Below the pieces are notes generated by a model. It ran no database searches and was not told where the DNA came from. It saw only the letters and a list, made by a program, of their open reading frames with translations. Shown piece by piece: positions 18,801 to 29,415 of a stretch of 64,000 nt of DNA. The position numbers were made by a program, and so were the translations under genes. Position 1 is the stretch's first letter. Every line of letters begins with the position of its first letter. This DNA comes from Diplonema papillatum (lineage: Eukaryota > Euglenozoa > Diplonemea > Diplonemida > Diplonemidae), in contig JAPJBO010000163.1 in the NCBI GenBank assembly GCA_030068145.1, forward strand, positions 124,001 through 188,000. Reading direction: 5' to 3'.

Positions 18801-18994
18801 TTCCAGGCTGGGTCGTTCGGCTGCGGGTACGTCTTCGACCCTTCCACGGTCGGGAACGCGATGGGCGTGTCCATCGAGTCGACGTGCTTGAACGCCCGCT
18901 CCAGCAGGTACTTGGCCAGGTCGATGTAGTGCTTGCGGGTCATCCCGGTGAAGGGACTCTTCGCCGTATCGGGGTTCTCGACTTTGTACGCCAT
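15874..18994 (-). CDS. DUF2264-family protein, three exons
   Basis: Exons are 18994-17825, 17420-16818 and 16155-15874, all joined in phase 0, giving 684 residues. Donors read ACG/GTATGC and CGG/GTATGG; acceptors read AACACAG/GAG and CTACACAG/GTG. The start is ATG at 18994 (MAYKVENPDTAK). Exon 1 carries the alpha-helical barrel region typical of DUF2264 (LHLYNALTPGHKNSLP, WGHHRTTQNNWRIFNITTL, YHSGGGWYLEQTYNYYTISL, FFGRDGYTNMWARSICYR). Exon 2 begins EVLEKPGLILVNHGKTG and exon 3 encodes a basic, beta-rich end finishing DIDGNKMC. The family is best known from bacteria and fungi, is often encoded near polysaccharide-degrading genes and has no settled activity. No signal peptide is visible. Intron 2 contains a shortened YR-element terminus and another repeat, yet exon phases remain intact. 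Confidence 0.8.
16178..16430 (+). repeat. dispersed repeat shared with 43375-43545 (in DUF2264 intron 2)
   Basis: Shared phrases are CGGAGGTCA, GGAGCTACCG, GTGGTAACCTGATAC, CACACGG(T/G)GATTCGTTTGC, CAATAAAACCT and GCGTGTTTATCCCA. It lies wholly inside intron 2 of the DUF2264 gene. Confidence 0.5.
16660..16803 (-). repeat. shortened A-type terminus of a YR element (in DUF2264 intron 2)
   Basis: This matches the A repeats at 45866 and 50121, with a deletion around the CCGCCACTAAACCC portion. It begins only about 20 bases downstream of the exon 2 donor, in the orientation whose outer end (GTATAAACACC) faces the donor. Confidence 0.6.
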
Positions 18995-19221
18995 CGTGAT
19001 TCCTTTTTGTCTCTTTTCCAGGTAAGGTGCTGTGCGTATGGGACTTCAAGTGGGTTCGTGTGCTGCGAATGAATACGCTCTTCCTCCAATCCCGAGGGAC
19101 GATCAGTTTGGTGTCTTGCGAACATTGTTCCTCTCTTACCGGGTGCTCTCTCAATTCCCTTCTCAGCCAGTTTGCCCACTCTGCTGCTTTTGTCTTCCGT
19201 CTCTTGTACTTTTGTTCTTTT

Positions 19222-19280
19222 CAGAGCGAAAGTTCGCTTGAAACTACGGGATTTTAAAGTCTCCAGGCGACCTTCTTGTG
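19222..19280 (+). repeat. dispersed repeat (AAGTTCGCTTGAAACT family)
   Basis: GCGAAAGTTCGCTTGAAACT, TTTTAAAGTCTCC and GCGACCTTC match 61549-61605 and an interrupted copy around 44583-44810. It has no coding capacity. Confidence 0.45.
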
Positions 19281-19384
19281 TGCGCGCACTTCCTTCAAAC
19301 CTGTTGTCTTCGTCTCGGTTTTAAGGCCACGGAGTTGAATCGAGTTGGATTCTTCAGACATGCCACCTGGTCCGGGCTCCTGGT

Positions 19385-19620
19385 AAGTTCCCCGAAACTC
19401 CCCGACACTTCCCCGAAACTCCCCGATACTCAGCCCGATTTTTATGGGAAAAAGTGGGGCTGCCGGTGGGTGGGCAGGTGTACAGGTTGGTAGTTGAGTG
19501 GACAGATGGGTGGATGGGGGTGGGCAGGTCGGTGGATGGATGAACAGGTGGGTAGTTGGGTAGACGGGTGGGTGGATGGGGTGAGGTGTGCAGGTAGGTG
19601 TGCTAGTGTGCTCGGACGCG
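19385..19620 (+). repeat. CCCCGAAACT words followed by a GGTGGG-type microsatellite
   Basis: Four CTCCCCGA/TTCCCCGA words (19385-19440) are followed by about 170 bp of degenerate GGGTGGGTGGAT / GGTAGTTGGGT sequence. A second cluster of the same words lies at 21360-21400. Between 19620 and 21350 I see scattered open frames in several registers but none with a recognisable domain. 21420-22600 likewise shows nothing I can support. Confidence 0.45.
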
Positions 19621-22601
19621 GCTCTCTTGAGCCGTCCGTGTTCCTCCTCCTCCGATCCTCTTCCTTGGGCACCTCGACAGCTCGCAAGGCGTTTCTTAAG
19701 AACGTGCGAGAGAACTCGGATGCATCTACCAACTGTAGCTTGGACTCCTAGGCAGTTGTTGAGGCATACCCTGCAGCCTGCGGATTCGGAGGGCCTCAAG
19801 GCGAACCAGCAGTTGCTGGAAAACCTGCAGGGCCTGCTTGAGTCCTTGAACACAGTGAGGAGTGGAACAGGACGCGTCTTGTGCATGAGCGCAGTTTCAA
19901 CCATCATCTGACTCTTCAGTACCACGAGTTTGCCATTCTTATGTCAAACTCTCCAATTCCCTCTTGGGTTTTGGTTTGGGCAAGAAGTATTCGCCATCTG
20001 ACCACGCTGCAGCAGGCACGTGTAAACCGGGCAGACCCAGTCGTCCCCCATCTGGTCTCGAACGACGAGCACCGCTCCTGCACCCGAGTTTAGCCTTCAA
20101 TGAATTGGAAGCCGCATCGGAAACAGTGGGTCAACCCGTCCCGGAATTTTGAATTCGTGCACCCGGTTGAAAGGAGTGTCCACTTTTTTGACTTCGGAGT
20201 CCACGTTCTATGTGGGGAGTTGTCGAGTACGGGAGGAACCGGAAATCTCCGGAAAGATGGTACCCGCATTCCAGCTCGTCCCGGGAAAGGTCAGTCGACG
20301 ACCGTATGCAGGTGGGTGGAGGCCATGGGACTGCGAAGGCGTGACCACCCCATAAGGAGGACTCTCTATCTTGCGTTATCTCTCTGTCCCAGTCGCCATA
20401 GCAACCTTATCCTCGGCCAAGCATCATCCTGCAACCCTGCTTTCAGGATGGCCATCGTGCCTCTCATTTTGGTTATCAACCTTACTCCTCGCCCGAATTG
20501 CCGTCTTCGACCGTAACTGCCCCTGGTCCTGGTGGTTTGGGCTAGCATGCAAAGAGCCTGCGGCGATAATCTGCATCTGCTCTCTTTCATGACCTCTTCG
20601 TGCTACCTCTTCGTCACTGGCACTTTATCTTGCACCTCTGCCCGCCGCGGAGTGCACGTCTCTGTCTTCTGATGGTGAGTCCTTACACCGCCGCTTCGTT
20701 GCAGCGGCCGTCCTAGTGTCGTCGCCTTCTGCGGCGTTCTCGATGGCGGTGTTGGCGCCGGCATCCGCCGCTTCCCTTGTGGCGCTTTAAGCCGATGGTC
20801 ACAGCTTGCGTCTCGACTTCGGTGTCGCTTCGGGCGTCCCCGGGGCGAAGGCCCGCGCTTCTGTCTCTTCGCCGCCGACTCTGCTGCAAGCATCCGTGGT
20901 GGTGGCCTGGGCACGCCTACCTCCATGCGCTGGGTCTCCGCCGCCCACTAAATTTACCCTCTTCTGCCCCTTCTTGCCGGAGGTGCCGTCTTCGAAGGCG
21001 TCCCACCAGCACGTCCAATCCTTTCCTCCCCACGTGGAAAATACGTCCATCCCCCAGACCTCATCATTGAAGGCGTGCCTGTTCGTCCCAGCTGCGACTC
21101 GAGCACGAGCATCGTCTCTGTACCCGCACGACCTCTGGTGGAACGGTTCCTGCTCTCCTTGCCGCGGATCCTGTCGCTACCTGTGTCAAACCGAGTCAAT
21201 CTGTACCTCCCAGTCTGTCCTTCCTTCTCAGCCTCTATCTTCGTCTTCGGGGCATAGCCAAACACGGGACCGCTTTGCGCAAGGTAGGGCCATAATAGCG
21301 TAGCCCCCTCCCCACCTTCGCCAAGGCCGGCTGCAGGGAAAGTGGTCGCCACAAAGGAAATACCCCGAAACTCCCCGAATTTCCCCGAAACTCCCCGATA
21401 TTTTCGTCAGGACCAGGTGGACATGTATTAGCAATGAAGTTACCATTGTTATCCAACTGGGCCCAAAAGGTACCTTCCCCGCGTAGATTGCCACCGATTT
21501 AATGAGCCGTGTGCAGACCCACTGTTAATCCATTTACTCTGAGACTTGCATGGCTTAATCCTTGAAACAAGCAGTATGCTAGCTCGGATCTGGAACGAGT
21601 CCATGGGAGAGGAACGGGTCTTGACTTTTGCGTTTTCATTGGCACATGACCGATTCATTTGCATTCCCAATCCATGTCTTTCGAGCGTGGTATGTCATGC
21701 ATACTCATTGTAATCGGCATCCCTGCTTCCCTTTTCTTCATCTAACGGGAGTGAGGATAGTACGCTGCCATCGATCGGTTCGCCGCATCGGGGTCCTGCC
21801 ACACAAAAGCGGAAGAACGGCAAGAGAACTGGGAACAGAAAGCCCGGCAGCCTCGTGTAGACTATCCACAGCAAGAACCCGAAAACAGAGACGGCGGGCG
21901 GCGGGTGGTAGCTGAGTGCAGGAGCATCGGCCAAGGGGCAGCTCCAGCGCATGAAGATGCAGCGAGCAATCTATTTTAAGCGCAACGCGTTTTTCCAATT
22001 GCTTGAACGCCCCTCCCCCCCCCCCCGACTGTAGTGGTCGAGGAAAGCATGGAGACTGCTACAGTAGTTCTGCACGAAACTTGGGCACGTGCCTTGTGGG
22101 GGGCAGGTGGGCCTGTGACCCGCTTTGACGCTTTGAGAACTCTGGGGTCCGGTATGCGTGCCCTTTAGGCGGGATACATGTCGGCTTCCTACTCATGGGG
22201 GACCAAGGCAGGCACTCTCACAACATGGGGCCAACAACCTATATATAATATTATAACACAAGCGCCACAGCGCATTCCTCTATGAAACTTTGCAACCGGC
22301 GAAAAACAGGTGGCTTTGCAACGAATATCACGCCAATGCTCAGGCCACGGGTGATTGCTGGTTGAGTCAAACTCAACAGAGTCTTCTTTCCCCGCTGACA
22401 GTTTCAGGCCCGTTCCCTTGACTGCTGGTTCGCCACATAGTAGGTAGGGGCAGATGTATCGCATTGGTCCATTCATGCACGTCTTAAACTAGAAGTCGAG
22501 ACATTTGGCAACCTTACACAAAGAGTCATAGGTGCTCCCGCCGTTTACCCGCGCTTGCCTGATCTCTCAGGGTTGAATTCAGGGAACTGGGCAGAAGTCA
22601 G

Positions 22602-24644
22602 TCATTGTCTCATCTTCGCACCGCGCATGATAACGTCAGCCAGCACGGCACCTTCCTCTGAATGAAGCCCGGAGACCGGTGACGAAAGTGCAGCGCCCGC
22701 CCAGGGACTGAACGTCACCCGCCTCTGCGTTGCCGGTGGTGAGCACGGGCTGCGGACAGGCAGTCGATCCCGACGCGCCATTTCGCAGCGCCGGAGGTCT
22801 GCCAGCAGCAATTCCGCAAGCTTGGCGGGGGCATCCGGCCTCTCGCCAGACGAGGGGAAAAGGAACCGCTCCACAGGTGGCGACGACGACGCACCTGTCG
22901 AAGGCTCGTCATGGTCATGGATAGCCGCTTCATGCAAGCCGGTATCCAACAGCCGAGCGTCGGAAGGGTTGTTCGTTGGTGTAGGAGAAGCCAGTTCGGG
23001 GGAGTTGAAATGGCCGCCTAACAACTGGAGCCGCTGAACGTGTCGATGGAGTGCAGCTTCTTCGCATTGCAGATTGAGAGCTGTCGGGGCGTCTCTCGGA
23101 CTTGTGCGAGCTGCTGGAGCACGACTTGCGCCGTGGTCCAGTGTAGATGTTCGCGGCAAGGGGGATGGCTGCAAGGCTAGGTGGCTGTTGGGTGCTTCAG
23201 GAACGAGGCTGTGAGCTGCTTGAGCACGACTTGCGCCATGGTTTGGTGTAGATGCTCGCGGCGAAGGGGACGGCTGCAAGGCTAGGTGGCTGTTGGGAGT
23301 TGCGGGAACGAGGCTGTGAACTGCTTGAGCCCGACTTGCGCCATGGTTTGGTGTGGATGCTGTTGTTGGTGCCTGGTGGCTGGAGCCGTCCGGAAGCTGC
23401 CGGCACTGGTTCGACGGCTGCGAGGTACGGTTGTTTGCGAGAGATGCGGGCGGGGAGGTGCCGGCCGCCTGCTGCAAAAGATTGCGCGGTGCCGACGACG
23501 GCGAACGTGCCTTCACACACGACGGGAATCCATCGCTCGCTGCGCTGCGGTCGTAGCTGTTGCTGTGCTCCCTGTCATTGTTGTGGCGGCTGCTGCCGCT
23601 GTGTTGGCAGCTGCGGTGCCTGCTGCTGCTGCTGCTGTGACTGCCGTGGCCGCTGTTCCTGTTGCGGTCATTGCGGTCCCCGTCGTTGTGGTGGTGGCTG
23701 TTGCCGCTGTGTTGGCTGCTGTGGTCTCTGTTGCTGGTGTGGTGGCTGCTGCCGCTGGGTTGGCAGCTGCGGTGCCTGCTGCTGTGGTCGCTGTGGCTGC
23801 TGTGACTGCCGTGGGGACTGTCGCTGTGGCTGTTCCTGTTGTGGTCCCTGTTGTTGTGGTGGTGGCTGCTGCCGCCGCTGTGTTGGCTGCCGTGGTGCCT
23901 GTTGCTGGTGTGTTCCGTGTCGTTGTTGTGGTGGCCGCTGCCGCTGTGCCGGCTGCCGTGGTCCCTGCTGTTGCTGCTGCGGCGACTGCCGCTGTGGCCG
24001 ATCCTGATGCGGTCGCTGTTGCCGGCGTGGTACCTGTTGTTGTGGTCGGGGCTGCTGCCGCTGTGTTGCCTGCTGCGGTCCCTGCTGCTGCTGCTGCGGC
24101 GACTGCCGCTGTGGCCGTTCCTGTTGCGGTTGCTGTTGCTGTTGTCGGCGTGGTCCCTGTTGTTGTGGTCGCGGCTGCTGCCGCTGTGTTGCCTGCTGTG
24201 TTCACTGCTGCTGCTGCTGCTGCTGCCGTGGCCCCTGTCGCTGTGGCCGCTCCCGTTGTGGCCGCTGTCACCATCGGCGTCTTTGCAGCCGCCGGCGAGG
24301 CGGATCCTCTGTCCGGCGATCGCGTCCGAGGCCTCCTGTGCGGAGAGGGCAGAACCCTCCTCGGAACCCCCGCCGGGGGGCTGCGACTGGCTTTGATCCG
24401 CGTGGAACTCGCGCTCGTGCCGCCCGACGGCGTGCGAGAGCTGCTGGACGAGGTGCGCGTTTTCCTCGCGCTCGCTCTTCAGGTCCCGCAGCCGCTGCTG
24501 CAGCCCCTGCACGTGCAGCACGAAGCTGTGCAGCATCTCCCGCGCGGGATCCTCGCCGCCTCCGCTCATCGCGCGGTCATCGGACGCCCCGTTCGCAGCG
24601 TACCAACCTGGGACCGCGGCCGCAACGGCTTTTTGCGGGCTCAT
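22602..24644 (-). CDS. coiled-coil, H/S/R/N-rich low-complexity protein
   Basis: This frame of 680 residues runs from ATG at 24644 (MSPQKAVAAAVPGWYA, in a GCGCCATGA context) to TGA at 22602. Residues 35-80 form a predicted coiled coil (LHVQGLQQRLRDLKSEREEN). Residues 130-390 are a repeat-rich tract of SRHRSCQHSGSS-like and HNNRDH-like units. Then come two or three copies of an approximately 35-residue unit (TPNHGASRAQAAHSLVP) and a more complex C-terminus with a RRVTFSPWAG motif. I do not recognise the family. The repeat makes several other frames open over the same stretch, but the coiled coil and complex C-terminus support this one. It could be a host protein or a domesticated element protein. 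Introns cannot be ruled out. Confidence 0.5.
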   Translation of the reverse strand: MSPQKAVAAAVPGWYAANGASDDRAMSGGGEDPAREMLHSFVLHVQGLQQRLRDLKSEREENAHLVQQLSHAVGRHEREFHADQSQSQPPGGGSEEGSALSAQEASDAIAGQRIRLAGGCKDADGDSGHNGSGHSDRGHGSSSSSSSEHSRQHSGSSRDHNNRDHADNSNSNRNRNGHSGSRRSSSSRDRSRQHSGSSPDHNNRYHAGNSDRIRIGHSGSRRSSNSRDHGSRHSGSGHHNNDTEHTSNRHHGSQHSGGSSHHHNNRDHNRNSHSDSPHGSHSSHSDHSSRHRSCQPSGSSHHTSNRDHSSQHSGNSHHHNDGDRNDRNRNSGHGSHSSSSSRHRSCQHSGSSRHNNDREHSNSYDRSAASDGFPSCVKARSPSSAPRNLLQQAAGTSPPASLANNRTSQPSNQCRQLPDGSSHQAPTTASTPNHGASRAQAVHSLVPATPNSHLALQPSPSPRASTPNHGASRAQAAHSLVPEAPNSHLALQPSPLPRTSTLDHGASRAPAARTSPRDAPTALNLQCEEAALHRHVQRLQLLGGHFNSPELASPTPTNNPSDARLLDTGLHEAAIHDHDEPSTGASSSPPVERFLFPSSGERPDAPAKLAELLLADLRRCEMARRDRLPVRSPCSPPATQRRVTFSPWAGAALSSPVSGLHSEEGAVLADVIMRGAKMRQ

Positions 24645-25075
24645 GGCGCTTCATCGTTGCATTCCCCCCGTTTCTCCTGTGAGCTACAGCAGGATTCTGT
24701 TTGTGCGCCACGTGGTACCACTTGTTTTCGGTAATTTCCACACAGTGCTGCCAATCGTGACTTTTTGATAATGACAACCGCGGTTGCTACCATAAGAAAC
24801 AGTGTTTTGGCGGAGCTTCTGGGCTCTCCGGGTTGGTGTCAGCCCCTCTTCGGCCCGTCGGCCGCAACGGCTTGTGGCGGGCTCATGGCGCTTCATCGTT
24901 GCATTCCCGTTTCTCCTGTGAGCTACAGCAGAGCTTTGTCTGTGCGCACTGCGGAACTCACCTCCTTTGGAAGGCTTCGTGCAGTATGCTGCCGACCTTT
25001 TGGAGCCGGCATAACCTTTTGTACGTGGTGTTTGTTGGTAATTTTCCGCACGCTGCCAACCGTGACTCGTCAACT
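24590..25075 (-). repeat. tandem duplication of the 5' end of the coiled-coil gene
   Basis: About 170 bp around the start codon (24590-24770) recurs at 24850-25075. Shared phrases include GCAACGGCTT, GCGGGCTCATGGCGCTTCAT and TTTCTCCTGTGAGCTACAGC, ending in TGCCAACCGTGAC-like sequence. The upstream copy retains an ATG but its frame closes after about 15 codons, so it may act as leader or an upstream ORF. Confidence 0.55.
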
Positions 25076-25407
25076 TGGATACACTCCAGTCCCAAGGCTA
25101 CCAGCCTCGCCCCGTATCGGGGTCTGGCCAAACGCGGGCGAGAGCTGCTGAGCGTCCTCGCTGCGACTGCTTCCGAAAATCAACCCATGCCTTTGAAGTG
25201 TGAACCTCACGACTAGACGATTTTTTTGGAAATCGTCAGTCGCTCTCATTGAAGATCCATTGACCCTCCAATTTCATCAAACCTTGCGATTCAACTCCAG
25301 AAGATATACGATGCTCGTTCTCTCGGACCCAGAATTTCAAACAGAGCATCGATCGGGTTAAGTGATCTTTGCACCGCGACATTCTCGATTCGAACCGATT
25401 CCGCTTC

Positions 25408-25535
25408 CAGCTTTCGTTATGTGGATAAGGGCAGGTGATGTACTATATACGCAAGGGGCTGTACAGGGCTTCAAAGGGAAAGGCAACGAGACGCGATGGG
25501 CTGGCTTTGTTATGTGGATAAGGGCAGGGTTCAAA
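25408..25535 (+). repeat. short direct duplication
   Basis: GTTATGTGGATAAGGGCAGG occurs at about 25416 and again at about 25511, each followed by related sequence (TTCAAAG). Apart from it, 25076-27610 contains homopolymer and purine-rich stretches and no supported gene. Confidence 0.45.
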
Positions 25536-27620
25536 GAGAGAGAGCGAGATCGAAAAAAAAAAACGGCGAGAAACACATCAAAACAAGCCATAAGGGTGAA
25601 GAGGCTACCGCACTGACCTTACCCGAAGAAAAAAAAAGAAGGAGAAAGAGAAACAGAGTGTGTTCGCACACATGGTCTCTATGAAGGCCGACGATGGCAG
25701 TTCGTCGGCAGTGCGTGTGGAAGGCCGAGTGGACCTATTTTGGTGCGAACACGCAACGGCAGAAACACAAGCCGTACCCCTACCGACGGGGCAAGTAAAG
25801 TACGAAGCGAAAGAATGAAAGCGAGACTAAGTAATGCTGCCCGGCGTACCATGCCCCCCTCACCCTCCCCCCTGAACCCCGTAAGAAAACAAAAGTAAAA
25901 CAAGAGAGAACGAAAGCAAAAAAAGACAGGTTCGGGTCACGGGGGCCTGTCTTCGTTCATGATAGTGTCGCACCCCCCCTTTCCGCACACAGGCGCGCGT
26001 GTGCTCAGGTTTCTACAAAATAGAAAGGAACAGCCGAGTCGCTGGAAACAGAACAGGGGGTTATTCTTCGCGAAATGAACCTATTATTCAGTTCGACAAC
26101 TACTCCGCCTTGAGTCTACCGGCACTGGCTGTTGCTGCATATACTTCAAATCACCGCTACTACAACCATTCCCTTCTGCGTCGTTCAGGAAGCAAGTGTT
26201 GCTGAAGTCTTGAGTATTCCGAGCGTGTTTATTCTTCCTTCGCCCGAAGAAAATGGAAAGGATTGCAGTGAGCCAGAGAAGCACTCTTTTAGCTGCACAA
26301 CTCTTGGCGGCGGTGCATTCACCGGACAATGTCGCCCGCATCCTCGGATGCATGCGGAAAAGCCATAGAGAGTGTCAGTGTGTCCTCAGCCTGGCCATAC
26401 CCGTAGGAGCTGACCAGTCATTCTTTTCTGCGCTCGACGACGCCGCGTCTTGTTGTGTCAGCGTTTCACCTGTCATTATTATCATGGCCTCGGTCGGTGC
26501 TCAGGGTGGGCTTATCTCGATTGGACACATTAGGATGACGTTTTGACTTAGTGGGGGGGGGGGGGGGGGTGGGGGGGGTAGATACTCCCAAATGTTGACT
26601 TATTCGGATTCTGATACAAAGGCACGCCCTGCAGCTGAACATGGGCTCTCGGGGTCCGCAATCGGTCCCGGAACTCGTGTACCACCCTGGCAGTACCCAA
26701 AATGGCCCCCATACCCCCCCAGGAATGATGAAAGATTGAGCTCAGGAGGGGACGGCAGGACGATCAGCGAAGCCCTGTAGAGAGCAATACTGGTGCGAAA
26801 ATGTGGTGCAGGAACAGTGCTAGATCCGCAAACACCTTGACACCATCTATACCACAAACCCGGGTTTGCGGGCTTGCCTGCCAAGAATGATCTGATAGAT
26901 CTTCCCTGACAAAGTGGGCAGAGAAAATACTCCGCCCAGTTGCTGTGCATAGAGAAACTCTGTTCCATACTCCAAGATGGATATGCGGAATACTTCGAGG
27001 TGCGGCACCATTCATTGCTCGTTAGAGGTTTTCCGACCGTTATGTGGCGATGGACAACCGCGCGAGCCAGCAAGTTTGTGCAGCGCTGTGCTAAAGAGCG
27101 AGAAGAAGTCGTATCAAAGTTGTCAGCGGACAACTAAACTCTCTGTCAGTTGTGCCCTTGCCCCGTGATGCGCATGCACGGCGTGTCGTGCGCGTGCACA
27201 CGCCGTGCGGCCGGGCGCACTTTTCGCGGCGATAGGTAGTGGAAGGGGACCCGTGGCCAAGGCAGTCAAGGAGGGGACGTCGGTCGGCTGCATTTTTGCA
27301 GTGGGCTCACCCCGTTTCCCAAAGAAGTCACTTCCCTTGTGGTCTGGGTTCCTTTTTCAACATGTCTTCCGGTCCCTTCGGTCGGCAAATGCGACAAAAT
27401 CCAAAAATGTGGAAATTCAGGAATAAAGTCAACGTTTGGTTTTGGCCTTTTTTATGGTATTTTGTCCACTTTTCAAAGGTGTTCTGGCGTTATTCCAGTA
27501 AAAACCCCATTTTTCTACCTCTCCGGTCAACGTGAGGCGCATGTAGCACATGCACACCCCATTTTCACCTCCAGATGCAGTAGTTAGAGGTGAAAAAATC
27601 CAAAAAATGGGAAAAGTATC

Positions 27621-28252
27621 TACCCCCCCTAGGGCTATGATGGCAAGTAAACGGAAACGTTTCCCGTTTCCGTTTCCGTTTCCGTTTCCATACTTTCAAG
27701 GAAACGGCGTTTCCTTAATTGGGAAACGGCTGCTGTGTGTAAGGTGACCACACCTCGGATGGGCGGGGGGAAATTTTTTTAGGGGTATTTCCCAACGAGC
27801 CAGCAAAACAAACTTATCTGTGCAAACGGTGCTGTCTCCGAAGTAGTCCCGAACTGCGCGGTCCTTCGTAGTGGTGGCAACCAAGCACTCAGAGAGCTGG
27901 GCCTGGGGACCTCCCCGTAAAGTTTCTCGACAAGGTTCGTATGCGCGACAGTCTTTTCGGTTTTGGCTGCAAGTTGACACACCCTGAGCAGCCTCAGAAG
28001 CTGGAGTTAAAGCTGGAGATAAAAAAGCGGGTGTCACACCCGCTTTTCGGGTGTGACTCGGGCACCCTCTTTAGCTCCAACTTCTGGGGCTGGACCTCAC
28101 CGTGTAGTATTCCCTGGTGGTGCTAGCGTGGTTTGTGGGTAGCCTGCAAAACCAAGGAGCCGTTTCCGTTTCCGTTTCCGTTTCCATGTTTTGGAAAAAA
28201 CGGATGGAAACGCGTTTACTTGCCAACATAGCCCTAGGGGGGGGGGGGGTAG
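27621..28252. mobile_element. MITE-like element with about 33-bp inverted ends, carrying a nested hairpin element
   Basis: The left end reads CTACCCCCCCTAGGGCTATG then TGGCAAGTAAACG; the right end is its inverted copy with a longer G run. Next to each end is a (GTTTCC)n tract, at 27660-27690 and 28158-28185. The hairpin repeat at 27978-28107 lies inside and must be the younger insertion. No transposase frame is present. I could not identify a target duplication because the poly-C/G ends obscure it. Confidence 0.5.
27978..28107. repeat. hairpin MITE-like repeat, copy nested in 27621-28252
   Basis: GCAGCCTCAGAAGCTGGAGT and its inverted partner near 28075-28100 flank AAGCGGGTGTCACACCCGCT. It has the same structure as 3115-3278 and 38393-38555. 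Confidence 0.6.
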
Positions 28253-28330
28253 GTGCCTCAGGTTTCTGGCGAGGAACTTTGTACCCTGAAGAAAAGCTGT
28301 CTCGCGAAAAGTCAAGGCCCGGTCTGAGGC

Positions 28331-28599
28331 TTAACCCCTTACCGACCAGCGACCTCCACAGGGGTCGTCAAATAGCCCATTTCTTAGATATGCCGGAAGG
28401 TTGGGATAGGTGTGTCGAAAACAGCTTTCAAGGGTGGGAATGAAAAGATATGCGGCGTATCTCTTTATTCCCGTCCTTGAACCTCGAAAATTATCGCTCC
28501 CCCCTCGAGAAGTCGACAAGGTGCCAGCCTGGCATGACCAGGATTTAAACCCAAACCCCCGGAAAAAAGTCGCGGGTGCCCGGTCGGAAAGGGGGTTAA
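28331..28599. mobile_element. TTAA-flanked MITE (piggyBac-type ends), copy 1
   Basis: TTAA followed by CCCCTTACCGACC at the left is matched by GGTCGGAAAGGGGG followed by TTAA at the right. The 261 bp between contain a large internal palindrome (CGCCGCATATC against its complement near 28450). TTAA duplications with C-rich ends are the hallmark of piggyBac transposition. There is no coding capacity. Confidence 0.6.
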
Positions 28600-29207
28600 A
28601 CGCCAGCAACTTTTACGTGCTTTCTCCTCGGTGGTACGCGGAAAGGAAAAAAAAAAAAAAAAAACGAGACTCAAAAAAAGAACAAAAAACGGCTGCTGTG
28701 GTGCCCTCTCAGCGGTCATCTCGAAGCACGTTTTGGGCCTCGCGCCCACCGGGCGGGGGTGTTTCGTCCCGGCACGCTGCAAAAGGAAGGAAAACAGATA
28801 GAAAAGATAGTGATTCGTCTACGCTGACTGCCTGCTGGGAGAGATTTGGAGGGCGGCGGGGCTGGGAGGGGGCGGAGGAGAGCCGTCGTGAGCGACGCAG
28901 GAATTGAGAATGTGCAACCTTTGTACGTCCCGGGGGGAGGCGTGCTGAGGACAGGTGCTTCGTACTACCCGTCCCCCCGTGGCATTCCGTACCACTTGGA
29001 GCTGGGGCACCTGTCCCCTGAAACTGCGTTGCAGCGCGCCTGCCGCTGTCCATCGCGCTGGTACTAACCTCACACTATGACGGGTGGTCAGGCTCGCTGA
29101 CAAGTGCAGAGCGCCTTCCGCGAGAGCTCATGCAGGCAGATACCGAAAGGCATCTAAAAGCCAAGGGCTCTGCGGAAACTCAAGAGGTCCAGCTGGTCCC
29201 GAAAAAG

Positions 29208-29415
29208 AAAGACGAAAAATCAGAGCTCGTCACTCGCACAACCGCGGCTGATACAAAACTAATGATGATGATGATGGTGTGAAGAGAGAGTTGTTTTCGT
29301 TGAACGCAGTGCCTGATCGTTTTTTACGTAAAGCTGGATTCAGGACGCAAGTGAAAACGCTACGGTTTGCGGCGACGAGCTTCCCATTTCCTCCAACATT
29401 TCATATTTGGTAAAA
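29208..29415 (-). repeat. 200-bp dispersed repeat, inverted partner of 4551-4765
   Basis: Reads CACTCGCACAACCGCGGCTG, an ATGATG run, CTGATCGTTTTTTACGTAAA and AACGCTACGGTTTGCGGC. It is the reverse complement of 4551-4765. The flanks do not match, so this is dispersal rather than a segmental duplication. Confidence 0.55.

Noticed and set aside
17810-19072. 420-residue plus-strand frame
   Set aside because: Antisense to the DUF2264 exon 1, which has clear family motifs and matching splice phases.
20600-21350. Several overlapping frames of 100-165 residues
   Set aside because: Arg/Ser/Pro-rich in all registers with no domain, coiled coil or splice support.
23286-24734. Val/Ala-rich plus-strand frame of 482 residues and a Thr/Ala-rich minus frame
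   Set aside because: Both are translations of the triplet-like repeat in other registers; only the 22602-24644 frame has complex ends.
26253-26546. 97-residue plus-strand frame (MERIAVSQRSTLLAAQ)
   Set aside because: Protein-like in composition but short, isolated and without family signal or splice partners; not supported enough to list.
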